Shown here: positions 51,152 through 61,890 of the stretch, in pieces | Layout of the letters: each line of letters opens with the position of its first letter | Numbering within the stretch: position 1 is the first letter of the stretch | From: Letharia columbiana | Lineage: Eukaryota > Ascomycota > Lecanoromycetes > Lecanorales > Parmeliaceae | Length of the DNA stretch: 64,000 bases | Direction: 5' to 3' | Assembly: GCF_014066305.1 (NCBI RefSeq) | Contig: NW_023501067.1 | Span: 62,001 to 126,000 of the forward strand | Position numbers and translations under genes: made by a program | The notes under the pieces: generated by a model | The model's input: the letters and a program-made list of their open reading frames with translations, nothing else | Told to the model about the DNA's origin: nothing | The model's database searches: none

Positions 51152-52638
51152 TCAAACCATCGATGCCACCCTACTTCTCGCATTGAGTTGATCCCACGTT
51201 GGCATCTCAATATCCACCGTCCTCATCGTTCCCAAATCCCTCACAGCGTCCTCCCGCTCGCTCCTATAATTCCCTTCCTCGCCCAAATGCTGATACGGAC
51301 TCTTGAGCCACGCTATATCTTCTTCCTCCTGAGGAGTTCCACTGCTGATGCCGATTGAAGTCTGAGCATTGCCGACCTTGACGATCTTCAGTCTCCGGAC
51401 ATTTGGTATCCGCGAAGGTGAAGAGGATTTGGGACTGGAGCAGCGGTCGGTGATGAGTTTCACGAAACGGGGCATCATGGGGAAGCAGGTGCAGAGGATG
51501 ATGGTGGCGATTTCTGCCAGCCTGGACACGATTGAGTGTATCAGCATGACGAGAAATGGTGAAGGTGGATGAGTAATGACGTACCCCCACAGTGCGGTCT
51601 GTGCGATGATGTAGGAGACGTCGGGGCTGGAGATGATATGTGTGCTGTAGACAAGCCGGCAGATGCTTGAAACGAAGGCGCTTTTACGTCATAAGATTGA
51701 TCAGCCTCGTTATGCCGACCGGATAAGCAGCACTAGAACGGAGAGGGCGAGAGGAAATGGGGAACCCACAGTAGTCCTGTGGCAAAAATTGCAGTAATTC
51801 CAGCCTTTCTTTTCGTTGCCATCTGCAAGTGCCACGTTGCCCAGATTGGAAGAAGGAGATTGAGGAAATCCGATAGTATATTGACCGCACTAGAGACGAC
51901 CAGTAGCATATTTCTGTTGATGCAATGGCCTTCATAGGCCGGGTTCCAGACTTCCCAGATAGGATAACACTCGAAAAGGATTGAGAGGAAAATCGAGATA
52001 TAAAAAGCTAGGTTGCCCCAGATTAGAGTATGACAGGCCCAATAGACAAATCCAGACTTCATAGGTGTAAAGATACGTATCAGTTGTAAGAGTAGAGAGG
52101 CTTTCGCTAGCCAGATCGCTGGAGTATATAGTAACTCAAGAGCCCAGGCATACTGCATAAATCAGAATCGGGCGATCGAGTGAGCAAGAGCATTTAGAAG
52201 CTGAGGGTTTGACGCACTTGAGCTAGGTTCACGTACTGGGGTTTCTGGAGGTACCAGACGTGATGGCCAAGTCCAGCCAGCCCTGCTGCAAGGAGGCAAA
52301 AGTCAAAAGCTATGCTAGCTACCTGCTTAGCATTAGTCGAAGTCTCTTGTATAAACTCAGATGTTGCAGCGAGTGGTCACCCATGCCATCATCAACATAT
52401 CTAGGTTCAGCACCTGGTTAGAAGCTTGAGAGATGCTCAGGGGAGCTGTTTGGCACTCACAATCTTCAAGACCGTAAGTCGAGGTCAGTCGCTTTGCGAT
52501 CAAACGGGCAGCAGTAAAGACTGTCGTCAAGATGCTGCAAAGTATGACTGTTGCCAGAATGGTTGGATACAAGGTGTTGGAACCATTTGGTCCAGGCTTC
52601 GGTCTCAGCGGAGCTGCGTGTCCCGGAGAAGCAGTCAT
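51152..52638 (-). CDS. SAT4-type rhodopsin-domain integral membrane protein
   Basis: Six exons on the minus strand (52,461-52,638; 52,381-52,400; 52,218-52,322; 51,770-52,152; 51,585-51,680; 51,152-51,521) sum to 1,152 bp, 383 aa, with frame kept at every junction. Introns are 58-89 bp. The second exon is only 20 bp. The product has seven hydrophobic segments. Family landmarks include TAARLIAKRLTSTYGLEDY near the first helix, WALELLYTPAIWLAKASLLL, FECYPIWEVWNP, GHCINRNMLLVVSSAVNILS and SDFLNLLLPIWATWHLQM. A hydrophilic cytoplasmic tail of about 100 residues follows. This is the fungal rhodopsin-like (SAT4/PTH11-related) family of plasma-membrane proteins, some of which act as receptors. No CFEM domain is present. 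The acceptor of the fourth intron is AAG rather than a pyrimidine-AG. Confidence 0.85.
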
Positions 52639-52749
52639 CACCTTTGCCAGTTCCCTTCTAGCCCACGCTGTGCTACACTAGCCAATGACAATATGACCCT
52701 TGATGGTCGAGAAATATTGTATGGAGAGAAGATGACAGTCGTTCCAAGA

Positions 52750-53190
52750 CAAATTATTGGAAGCGAGTCTCCTTGTCCGTATAAGGAAGAACCTGGGGCA
52801 TAGCCTTCTCCAAGGTGGCTCGTCGGAAAGAACAGACCATTTGCAGCATCGCTTGCTGCCTGAACGTGCCTCCATCCTCGAGGATCGGTACGCTGGAAGG
52901 CGACGCTTCTTGCAGAATCCTACTGCTGGTCGGTGGGACGGACCGACAATGATATCATTGAGCTCCGGAGGTCTTTGTCGTTCAGGAGAGCCCGAAAACC
53001 TGCCGGAATACTCCCTCGCCCAAGTGTAAGGCTGTCGCTGGGTAGACAATCAGCCCCGTCTGAGGTTCGGCTCCGAGGTGGACGGCGAACAAACGGGCTG
53101 GACGAACCCGAGAATTGGGAAGGCGAGTCTCGCTTAGGGTCAAGTAATCAAACATGGCTCCGTAGAAACGCCAGATGTATTGCAATGCAG
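52750..53190 (-). pseudogene. Unrecognised coding fragment, frameshifted
   Basis: On the minus strand, ALQYIWRFYGAMFDYLTLSE and LGAEPQTGLIVYP (53,185-52,982) are followed in another frame by SVPILEDGGTFRQQAML and FRRATLEKAMPQVLPYTDK (about 52,900-52,765). The two stretches look protein-like and may belong together, but stops lie between them and no GT-AG pair joins them. I do not recognise the family. It may be a decayed gene. Confidence 0.3.
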
Positions 53191-54019
53191 CTATGCCAGT
53201 GCGTCAAATGGCATTTTTGAAAAAATGATGTGCATAGTGGCGATGCTATGCATATTTCCCTCGAAAGACGCGTATCCACCTCCTGCCGGATTTACGAGGG
53301 TTGGATTAAAATATGCATCTCTATAAGGTCGAAACACATCTTTGGGGCAGTGTCATGTAGGAAGCCGGAAGATTAATAAAGTTCCGTTGACAGCGAAGAA
53401 ATGTATTGATGGAGCGAAGAGCCATGCTTACCTACTCCATGCAGGGAGGCTTGCAGCCTGGGGCGGAGACCCTGAGCCATCTGCAGCTTACTCCAATGAA
53501 ATCAGGAAGAAATGCCAAGAAGATAAGCGTCAAAATCTACTCGATGGCACATTTATCTCTCAGCGGTAGGTGTACCCAAATATAGTTCTTTGAGCGGGAC
53601 GTCTTCACTGGCTCTAAATACGATACTGATGTGTCCGATTATACGTTGCCCTTATCGACGGCTGCGAACCAGACAATTTGCTTTTCTTATCGAAGATTTT
53701 GAACGATCGGATGACACAGAGACCATGGTCAGTCACTAGGGCTGAAGTTGCCACGCGTGGGTCTGTGGTTGGATGGCCGCAATAGTCTTCATTGACGTCA
53801 AAAGAGGATGTACCAGCTTTCTAGTGGCTTCCAACGCTACATGCACATCGCATTTCCGTGGGTGTCCGAGGAGTCCACTGCCCAGATTTTTCGGATAAAG
53901 CACCCGGAAGCTTGCGCTAGGTGTTTGTAGACCACATTGAGGCTGTGCAGCCATGTCAAGATCAAATCACCCTCCCATCTGAGTTTAATGAGTATCTATG
54001 CATACCCTGCCCCTTCCTT
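53191..54019. other. Intergenic, downstream of the NCS1 permease gene
   Basis: The composition is normal. Small open frames at 53,342-53,569 and 53,736-53,954 lack recognisable features. The left end probably includes the 3' untranslated region of the permease gene. Confidence 0.5.
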
Positions 54020-55830
54020 CTATTTTCCAAATGTTCTCAACTCCAGATACCTAAGGGGCGGAAAAGTAAGCAGTGCGAAACCCATGCCCAGCCATATTCC
54101 AACATCAGCTCCAATGCCGCCCACTAGCTTCGCAACAGGGCCGATATACCAAACTTGAGACATTCCGATGATAGCGCCGGCCCATCCAACCAGGAAAGCT
54201 GTCAATGCTGCAGCGCCAATGGGAAGGTATTCCTTGTTCTCCCAAGCAGCCCAATCGAAGCCCCGGTTCCGACGAAATATCAAGTGCTCCTCCAGTACTA
54301 TCGAGACGAAGATCACAACCCAGTATCCCATGAGCGCGAGGAAGTTCTGGAAGATGACGAATAGATGGTCGCGACCTGCAATGGCGCAGACGAAGTAGAC
54401 GAGCACGATGGCACAGACCCAAAGATAGCGGGGCACCATTTTCCCGTAGCGACCCATGACTTGGCAGCCGAGTGCCGCTGCATATGTGCTCGGGACATTG
54501 TTTGCTATGACACCCAAAGCAACGACCACGCCACAGAATTTTCCAAATCCTCCCACGGCGCTGTAACCTTCAAGTATCAGGGCCCCGGAAGAGATGTCAT
54601 AGGCAGTGGACCAAGATGGTGTCACAGCGATACCGGAAGCTAGTCCAATTCCAATGATGTACACGAGGGTGATCGAAGTCCACAAGCCAGTCAAGGTCAT
54701 GAAGAAAGCCAAGCGTTTGGAGGTTGTCTCTGGATACTACATAAGTCTGCTAGTCAGCGGTTGCCGGAGAATAAAGCTATCAGACATTCTCTGTTCGTGC
54801 GCAGATCGCGGAGTGGAATACAATGTGGGGTGGAGGGCTTCGAAAAGAGACTGACATAAACATAGAAGTCGCTCCCCGCACCAGCCCAGGATACTGGAGC
54901 CGAGAGGCTAATAGAGAAAAACGATAGACGACCGGCTGTTACAGCAGCACTTCCCCCTGTAGACTGCGAGGACGTGTCGAAGTGTTCACAAGCGATACCG
55001 GCCAATACAAGAAGGACGATTACTTGTGGGATCCAGGCCCATCTGCACACCGTTAGCGTTAGCGTTAAGGAGACCGACAATGGAAGTGTGGAAAACATAA
55101 CCATACCTTTCATATGTCTGAAATACAGCCATTCCAAAGACTGCAACGAGCCAGCTGACGAGCGCAGTGATGATGATTCCAACAGCAATACTCATACTAC
55201 CTCCACTGACAGCTGACAAGATCTGCCCAGCGATGATACAGCTGATGGTGCAATACCCAACCATAATAATCATGTTGAGGAAACATATCAGCTTCGCAGG
55301 CCAATATCCCATAAAGTAACGTGTCACAATCTGAATGGTAGAGCTGATTATTAGACTATCTCCAGCATCGGCATAGCTTCAATGTGAAGCGTACAGCTTC
55401 GGAGGACGGGAAGATCGTTGATAAAGGGACCATAGCTTACCATCGTACGGTTTCCACTTTGCGCACCCCAGATACTCATGTAGGCTGTCGCCGCTGAGCC
55501 CAGCAGGGAACCAAACGTCGCCATCATCGCACTGTCGACGAAACCCAAGTTAAAGACTAATGGCCCAAGCAGACCTACGGCAAGATTGTTTGCAGTGACA
55601 TTTGCGCTGAACCAGAGGATTGTCATTTGCGCATAGCCCATGACGGATCCTTCATGCCGCTCCTCTGGAGGCACTCGCGCGATACCACGTGCCTCGAGGC
55701 CGGCCAAACTCTCGATTCTGGTATTCCATTGTGCAAGTGTATGGGGCACAGGCACAGAAGAGACAACAAAAGATTCGGAAGAGCGGGTGCGCTTCTCGAG
55801 CGAATTGTTCCTAGGAGATAGCAAGATCAT
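54020..55830 (-). CDS. NCS1-family purine/cytosine permease
   Basis: Four exons (55,441-55,830; 55,107-55,330; 54,856-55,042; 54,020-54,736) sum to 1,518 bp, 505 aa, the usual length for fungal Fcy2/FcyB-type permeases. Introns are 110, 64 and 119 bp; the second has repeated CTAAC branch motifs. The protein has about twelve hydrophobic segments. Family motifs include EERHEGSVMGYAQMTILWFS, SANVTANNLAVGLLGPLVF, RYFMGYWPAKLICFLNMIIM, AWIPQVIVLLVLAG and YYPETTSKR. The C-terminal half continues with GIAVTPSWS, NNVPSTYAAALGCQVMGRY and GFDWAAWENKEYLP. It should import cytosine or purines by proton or cation symport at the plasma membrane; the exact substrate cannot be read. An out-of-frame upstream ATG at 55,872 gives MATEDVEKVAHD, which resembles the family's N-terminus, so a one-base indel near 55,830 is possible. 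Confidence 0.9.
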
Positions 55831-57219
55831 GAGCGACTTTTTCCACGTCCTCGGTTGCCATTGTATGGATTGTAGAAGAGCAACAGCACAATTGGAACCG
55901 AGTCTTGACGACGGCTAGTTGGTATTGAGCAATCGATGGAAAAGAGGACTCTGAGGGTTCGGAGGCGATTGTGTGCAGCGCTGGAACGGCGGTGAGAATA
56001 AATATTGCAGGTCAAGCCTCCAGTTCCCGTTGGAGTTGATGCTCATGCGTAAGCGCCCACTACTTGCTCCGTCTGCACCTCGGACATCAAGAAAACACTT
56101 CGCATTCTTGCTTGGCATGACCCCGCAACCTGACAGCAAGCCAGTTCAGAAAGCGAGCGAATACTTGTGAACGGCTAAAATTGGTACCATTTTCACCAAC
56201 CGGCCTTAATCTTAGCATCCGATGCAAATAAAGGTAGGTAAAGCAAACGCTCGAATTAATTTTCCACAAAGCTGTATTTAGTGCTCGCAAACAGTGAGGC
56301 CATACAGAAATAACGCATGCACAAGTAGATATGTAGATATATGATTGGGCATATCCAACACTGGGGCAGCTAAGACCTTTCTGGACATGCAAATAGCCCA
56401 GAACAGGCCCCCCAGCGCTAGAAAAACTCCCATGTCTAAGCGACATGCCCTGGAGTGAAAATGAAGCTATAGCTATATATAGGCGTGGGTGGGAGGGAGA
56501 ACAATGATATGGCTCTGAAAGAGAACAATTCGAATGAAGAGCCCACTACTGGTGCAGTGGCCATACAAATAGTACTCGCCATGGCCACCTGTCTCCCTAC
56601 TATCGCATATCGCATAATGATGGAACGGTTGATCAAACAACCACCAACGCTATGGCCTCATGATGGACCCACTAACCCACAGTCCCACTGTTGCGACCTC
56701 TAGCCCGCGCCGTACGAATGAATGAGTCGAAGATTGCTTGATTGTCCGCATACTTGGACGTTGGAAGCTCAGATAACACGACAAGAGCACCACCATTTCC
56801 GATGTCAGTAGGTACGCAGATTCTTACGAGTTAAAGAGGACTTGATTGATAGGGATGTTGCCTCAGTCCCTCAGAGCATGCTCAGCTCATTCTTCGCTGG
56901 CTAAGCCTCTTCGGGTTAGCCTTTTTTGCTTACTAAGGAACTTCCAGGGACTTTATCTAAGCACGTATTGAATGATTACGTAGTCAGCGCGCTAGCGCAG
57001 CCCGCGGGATGCCGAGCATTCATCCGAGCATTGCCGAACAAAATATCACGAAAAGATGAGTATCAAAGCTTCTTTGAACAGCTTGTCCTTCATGAGTACC
57101 TATAGTGGAAATACATTACTAGACATGTCGTCTAATCAGCAATCGCCAATTGGAAGCAGAGTATACGACCATTCGCTATAAAATCAAAAACTGTCCAAAA
57201 GGAACATTTGCCTCCCGCA
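55831..57219. other. Divergent intergenic region between two transporter genes
   Basis: The region separates the minus-strand permease and the plus-strand MFS gene and must hold both promoters. Open frames such as 56,087-56,446 and 56,485-56,703 are short and without features. I see no clear regulatory motif I would defend. Confidence 0.55.
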
Positions 57220-58839
57220 ATGGCCGATGAAGAGTCTGGCACATCCACCCTCCAGGAACAAGATCAGGATAAAGAATTGCAACAGCATGTTACTCATGAT
57301 GATGACAGAAACGGTGAGGAGAAAGACAAAGAGCAAGCCGATCTCTCAAAGATCGAATCCACAAAGTCCATCGCCGAGACGCTGCCCTTGGGCAAAGAAA
57401 TCCTCTTCGTCGGCTTGATCTGCTGCGCACAATTCACCACCCAAGTTGGTCTAGGTCAATGTCTCGCCATCCTTCACGTCATCGGGGACAGCTATGGTCT
57501 CTCCAACCCTGGCGAGCTCAGTTGGCTCATCGCGGCCTACAGTCTGACGGTTGGCACCTTCATCCTTCTAGCGGGTCGTCTGGGCGATGTCTACGGCTAC
57601 AAGAGAATGCTCATCATCGGCTTCTCCTGGTTTTCGGTATGGAGCATGATCGCCGGTCTAGCCGTCTACTCGAACCACGTTCTCTTCAACTTCGCGCGCG
57701 TCTTCCAAGGCGTCGGACCAGCCATATGCCTGCCCAATGGCCTCGCCATCCTCGGCGCATCATACGCGCCGGGTCCGCGAAAAGCCATGGTCTTCGCCAT
57801 CTTCGGGGCCACAGCTCCTGGAGGTGCTGTCATGGGCGCCGTCTTCGCGGGCCTCTTCAGCTTAGCCTGGTGGCCTTGGACCTTCTGGTCTTTCGCTATT
57901 GTTCTAGCTTGCATAGCGGTCGTTGGATCCTATGTGATCCCCGAACCACCAAAAAGGTTCACGAAAGCGATGACACTGCGCGAGAAGATAGCGGAGCTTG
58001 ACCTACTCGGGGGTCTCTGTGGTGTCACGGCCTTGATTCTTATCAACTTCGCCTGGAACCAGTCTGGTGTAGTCACATGGGCCAAAGCATACGTCTACGT
58101 GTGCCTGATTCTCGGCGCATTGTTCACCGCCGCATTCTTCTTCATCGAACTGCGAGTCGCAACATCGCCGCTGATACCCTTCGATGCATTGTCGACCGAC
58201 GTCGCATTTGTTTTAGCCTGCGTAGCTTGTGGTTGGAGCTGCTTTGGTATATGGGTTTACTATCTGTGGCAGTTTTATGAGCAACTCAGAGGTGCCTCTC
58301 CGCTCCATGCCGCTGCCTGGACTATTCCGGTTGCGATCTCCGGTGCCATTGCCTCCGTGACTACCGGGTTCCTGCTTGGCCGTCTCAGGCCCGCCTGGGT
58401 GATGACGATTGCACTTACAGCATTCACTGTCGGAACCATCCTAATCGCCACCGCGCCAGTGGAGCAAAGCTACTGGGCGCAGTCCTTCGTCTGCACGATC
58501 GTCATTCCCTGGGGCATGGACATGAGTTTCCCAGCCGCCACTCTTATCCTATCTGACGCGGTGGCGAAGAAACACCAAGGTATCGCCGCAAGTCTAGTCA
58601 ACACAATCGTCAACTACAGCATTTCGCTAGCACTTGGTTTTGCCGGCACCGTTGAAAGCCACGTCAACCATGGTGGCAAGACCCCGAAGGATGTTTTGTT
58701 GGGATTTCGCGGTGCTTGGTATTTCGGTATTGGACTCTCAGGCTTCGGTCTCTTTCTGAGTCTTTGTTTTCTGGCCAAGGGGTACTGGAAAGATCGAAAC
58801 AAACGGAAGGCTGGAGATAATCCCCTCGAAAGCCCTTGA
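57220..58839 (+). CDS. MFS drug/metabolite exporter, DHA2 (Atr1-like) type
   Basis: A single exon starts at ATG 57,220 (the open frame extends four codons upstream but begins with TTG) and encodes 539 aa. About 50 hydrophilic, acidic N-terminal residues precede 14 predicted membrane segments. Motif A reads GRLGDVYGYKR after the second helix. The fourth and fifth helices carry FARVFQGVGPAICLPNGLAI and ATAPGGAVMGAVFAGLF, the latter in the position of the exporter motif C. The C-terminal half has IPWGMDMSFPAATLILSDAV and KHQGIAASLVNTIVNYSISL, typical of the Atr1/DHA2 group. The role is proton-driven efflux of small molecules at the plasma membrane; the substrate is unknown. No introns are needed, in contrast to its neighbours. 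Confidence 0.92.
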   Translation: MADEESGTSTLQEQDQDKELQQHVTHDDDRNGEEKDKEQADLSKIESTKSIAETLPLGKEILFVGLICCAQFTTQVGLGQCLAILHVIGDSYGLSNPGELSWLIAAYSLTVGTFILLAGRLGDVYGYKRMLIIGFSWFSVWSMIAGLAVYSNHVLFNFARVFQGVGPAICLPNGLAILGASYAPGPRKAMVFAIFGATAPGGAVMGAVFAGLFSLAWWPWTFWSFAIVLACIAVVGSYVIPEPPKRFTKAMTLREKIAELDLLGGLCGVTALILINFAWNQSGVVTWAKAYVYVCLILGALFTAAFFFIELRVATSPLIPFDALSTDVAFVLACVACGWSCFGIWVYYLWQFYEQLRGASPLHAAAWTIPVAISGAIASVTTGFLLGRLRPAWVMTIALTAFTVGTILIATAPVEQSYWAQSFVCTIVIPWGMDMSFPAATLILSDAVAKKHQGIAASLVNTIVNYSISLALGFAGTVESHVNHGGKTPKDVLLGFRGAWYFGIGLSGFGLFLSLCFLAKGYWKDRNKRKAGDNPLESP

Positions 58840-59697
58840 GATTGATTGAGCGAGCAACTCATAGCCGCTTCGTTTTCTTCTTTTTCTAGATTCTAGATTT
58901 TGAATTTTAGTGTAGCCAGTATGGCATTTCCGACTCTAACAACAGATTCCCATGAAATATAAAGAATCTTCTGATCTTTGGCAAAGCCAGGCCTTGAGAG
59001 TCCAAACAACTCGAATCGTTATAAAATCGAGACGGCGAATCTTGCAACCCGTTAGTACTCGGCACATCCATAGCTTCCACGGAGACATAGCGTACGAACC
59101 ATCGTCCTTAGCATAATTACGTGGACACTTGTCTTTTTCCCCAAAATTCTGATCCTTTGGCACAGGACATCAGCTTTGCACATTGACAAGGAGCCGGTAT
59201 TAACAGAACTATACCCATTACGGGGTCATAGCAATGGTCGACTTCAACAGGACAGGGAAAAGCCATGAAGTCGAGCCTCTAGGTCTGCAGAGATCATCTC
59301 TGGGACCGAGGGACGTAGGATGCGCTGTTATCCGCTGGTATCATGGCACTGGCGAAGGGCAAGTATGATCCGGACGTCGTGGAGAATTGTGCAGTCACAC
59401 ATCGGATGATTGCAGACCGGTCGATGCGGGCGCGTAGCTCGCAGTAAAACGATGCTGGAAATTCAAGACCTCGTGCGCTGGGTCCCAAAAATAGGCTGGA
59501 GGGGAGCAACAGGATGCCGGTACCGAAGCGCAAGGGTATCCGCAAACGCCGACTCACGTAGAAAGGTATGCTCCGCGGAGAAGGAGCACCCAGGGAGACT
59601 TCGGAGGCGGCAGAAGAGAAGAAAGAGGTAATGGGAACGGGCGGTGGACTAGGGCTTAGCGTTGGTCCGTTGGGGCTTTTCCCTTCCGACACCACAA
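58840..59697. other. Intergenic, nothing firmly recognised
   Basis: The composition is normal. A minus-strand open frame at 59,294-59,695 begins with GTG and has no family features. It overlaps the start of the small spliced candidate on the other strand. Confidence 0.5.
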
Positions 59698-59874
59698 ATG
59701 GCCATCAAGAAGTTGTTGAAGAAGGTGAGTCGTCCAGGTGCTTCCGATGGATGATAAGGAGAGAATCATGCTGACACCGCTGCTTAGGATGTGCTGTATC
59801 CCATGATCGTCAACATGCCTTCCGAGGCCGAGGTGGCTGCTGCGATGGCTGCAACTGAAGAGCAAAGAGATTAA
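59698..59874 (+). CDS. Candidate very small spliced gene (37 aa) or last exons of a longer one
   Basis: ATG at 59,698 opens MAIKKLLKK. An almost ideal intron follows (59,725-59,787: GTGAGT, GCTGAC branch, TTAG). The second exon reads DVLYPMIVNMPSEAEVAAAM and ends at 59,874, keeping phase 0. The intron signals are as good as those of the confirmed genes here. The product is too short to assign. Upstream GT sites (59,630 region) allow earlier exons. Its existence needs transcript support. Confidence 0.3.
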
Positions 59875-60346
59875 AATATGTAGTGATATAATAGCGACTG
59901 GTTATGCAAGGAATAGTCATGAAATTTCCGTTTCATGGAGTCTCTCCTCTTTTTATTTCACCGTTGAATCGTTACGACCCAGTTCGAGCTTCCTCTTTAC
60001 AAAGTATTCGACGTGTATAAGTTCGACGTTATGACTTCTATAAAAGGAAAGATGTATAGAAACTTGATAGGGTCACTTAAGCGATGCTTAAAACTCGATC
60101 AAGTAACAGTGTATGCACAGCGGATTTGGCTTCAGTATATACAATGTAATATATAAATTCTTCTCACGTTCCTGCATCGTTTTGTACTCTCTCCTCTTTT
60201 CCTTGCAATCTCATCGTGTTCAAGATACCCGCTATCACCCAAGCAAAACAGATCCAGATCCAGAGCCAGCTCTAAATTGCCGTTGGTGCCTTGAGTTTCA
60301 GTCAACAAACGAGCTCATCTATTATGGAGGTCAAAAACCGAAAGAC
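59875..60346. other. Intergenic
   Basis: It holds the end regions of two convergent transcription units. The plus-strand open frame at 60,113-60,553 overlaps the last exon of the secreted-protein gene on the other strand and is probably a shadow. Confidence 0.5.
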
Positions 60347-61459
60347 TCACCAAGCCCCACCGCCCTCCCTAATCTTGCCAACGCGCAAGCAAACGGAATA
60401 GATCTCGCGCACCTCCTCCCAAAAGTTATACCAACTGATTTGATCCGGCGATCCGTTGTCAGTGATACGTACTGTGCATTTGTTATCCGCTGCGTCCGCA
60501 TCAGCCTTGCAACTCAAGACCTCTACGCAGACCGACAGGACTGGCTATTGTAACTCACTACTCTGCAACTACCTGGGCAAACCGACCGCGACGCTCGGAT
60601 GCTCATGAGGACCAAATGTTTTCACCGTCGTCGTCACGGACATATCGACCAGGATATCGTCGCACGAACGCAGCCATTCCCGGACGGCTCCAGTGGGGGC
60701 TGGATATATAGGCGCTTCCTCGCACTGAATATTGGCGTTGGAGTTGGGTTTCATCACGACAGCAAGACGACCATCGCCGCCTGCGCAAGTTGACATTCGT
60801 CAGCTCATCCTTTTCCGGTGCGAGCATCCTGACAATTCCAGAGGGTGGATGATAGCACACACACCTATATCGCTTGCGACGCCGCCTCGGGCGGGCGTCG
60901 TCGCCGCGCATCTATCCAACAAAGCCTGCGCAGCTCTTTTGATATCCGTGGTCGTTGCGTGCGCAATTGTAGCGGAGCGGACGAGGAAAAGATTGAAGCT
61001 GCAAAAACCGTCATCTGCCAAAAATCGAAAGAGCACCTGTAATTACCTGATCGAGATCCGCTAATAATCAACGCGGTGTCAAGGAAGGTTCTGCTGCAAA
61101 ATCACACTGCTGGAGGAATGCTATGTACCGCTAAGCCACATAAAAGGAAGGACTCCGTTGTAATGAGCCCCGTGATGTCGCAGGCCGAAGCTGGAATAAT
61201 GGTCGTCGGACTGGACGCTTTCGAAAGCGTTCTGGCAGCTTGCCACATTCAAATTGGAGCCGTACTTTGAGGCGCTGCAACGCGCTATAGCAGTGCCGAG
61301 CTCGGCGGGTACTGAAGCGGTTGCATTCGTTGCATTGGAAAACAAAAAGATCTCGGAGCCGTTTGTGGTCAAGAGTGGGTTGTTTATAGACTGCAAGGGC
61401 TGCAAGACCGCAGCTGAGATGGCGGAGATGAGGGTTAATGTTTGGAGAGGGAACAACAT
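60347..61459 (-). CDS. Small secreted protein of unknown function (fungal family)
   Basis: Four exons (61,129-61,459; 60,865-61,014; 60,583-60,780; 60,347-60,522) sum to 855 bp, 284 aa. Introns are 114, 84 and 60 bp; the second has a GCTGAC branch. The start at 61,459 gives a clear signal peptide (MLFPLQTLTLISAISAAVL). The mature part has N-glycosylation sites (NATNATAS) and spaced cysteines in CSASKYGSNLNVASC, DDGFCSFN, LLDRC, NIQCEEAPIYP, WLRSCDDILVDM and NKCTVRI. I have seen this arrangement in predicted extracellular proteins of ascomycetes but know no function. The third intron has an unusual GTTTGC donor. A GTGAGT overlapping the stop (60,348) leaves room for a further exon. Confidence 0.75.
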
Positions 61460-61890
61460 GATGCAGTGAGCGACTTGGCCAGTAGAATAGCAAGGACGAA
61501 GCCTGGCCACTTCTGGTAATTGCACCTTCTCCAATCATATGCTGCCGCTGTACATGCGCTGTGCGTTCAACCGACGCACGCGCTCAATGCGTAAACCTTG
61601 CATCCTGAAACCTCGCACCGACATCAATCAGACAAATATCGATGCAAGCCTTCACCGTGAACCTAGGACTATTCTCCCGGGCTCCTTTACTCTATACTGG
61701 GAGGCATACTCTGTGTTTTGACAGCAAGAATCCACCAAGGGTCTGTATCAGCTGCAATCAGACTCAAAGTGAACGGTATCCAGCAAGACTAGCAAAGAGA
61801 TTTGGCAAGAGACTTGTAATTGGGTGTGGGCCTGCATCAGAAACGTCGGGCGACATCACCACTCTACCATTTTCCCTTGGGCACGCAAGC
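61460..61890. other. Intergenic between secreted-protein and MFS genes
   Basis: This holds the promoter of the secreted-protein gene and the 3' end of the MFS gene, both on the minus strand. The plus-strand frame at 61,642-62,292 is antisense to the MFS gene and is not credible. Confidence 0.5.

Noticed and set aside
57459..58001. 180-aa open frame overlapping the DHA2 transporter
   Set aside because: It is a shifted-frame shadow, rich in Arg, Ser and His, of a single-exon gene with strong family motifs.
60113..60553. 146-aa plus-strand open frame
   Set aside because: It is antisense to the last exon of the spliced secreted-protein gene, which has far better coding evidence.
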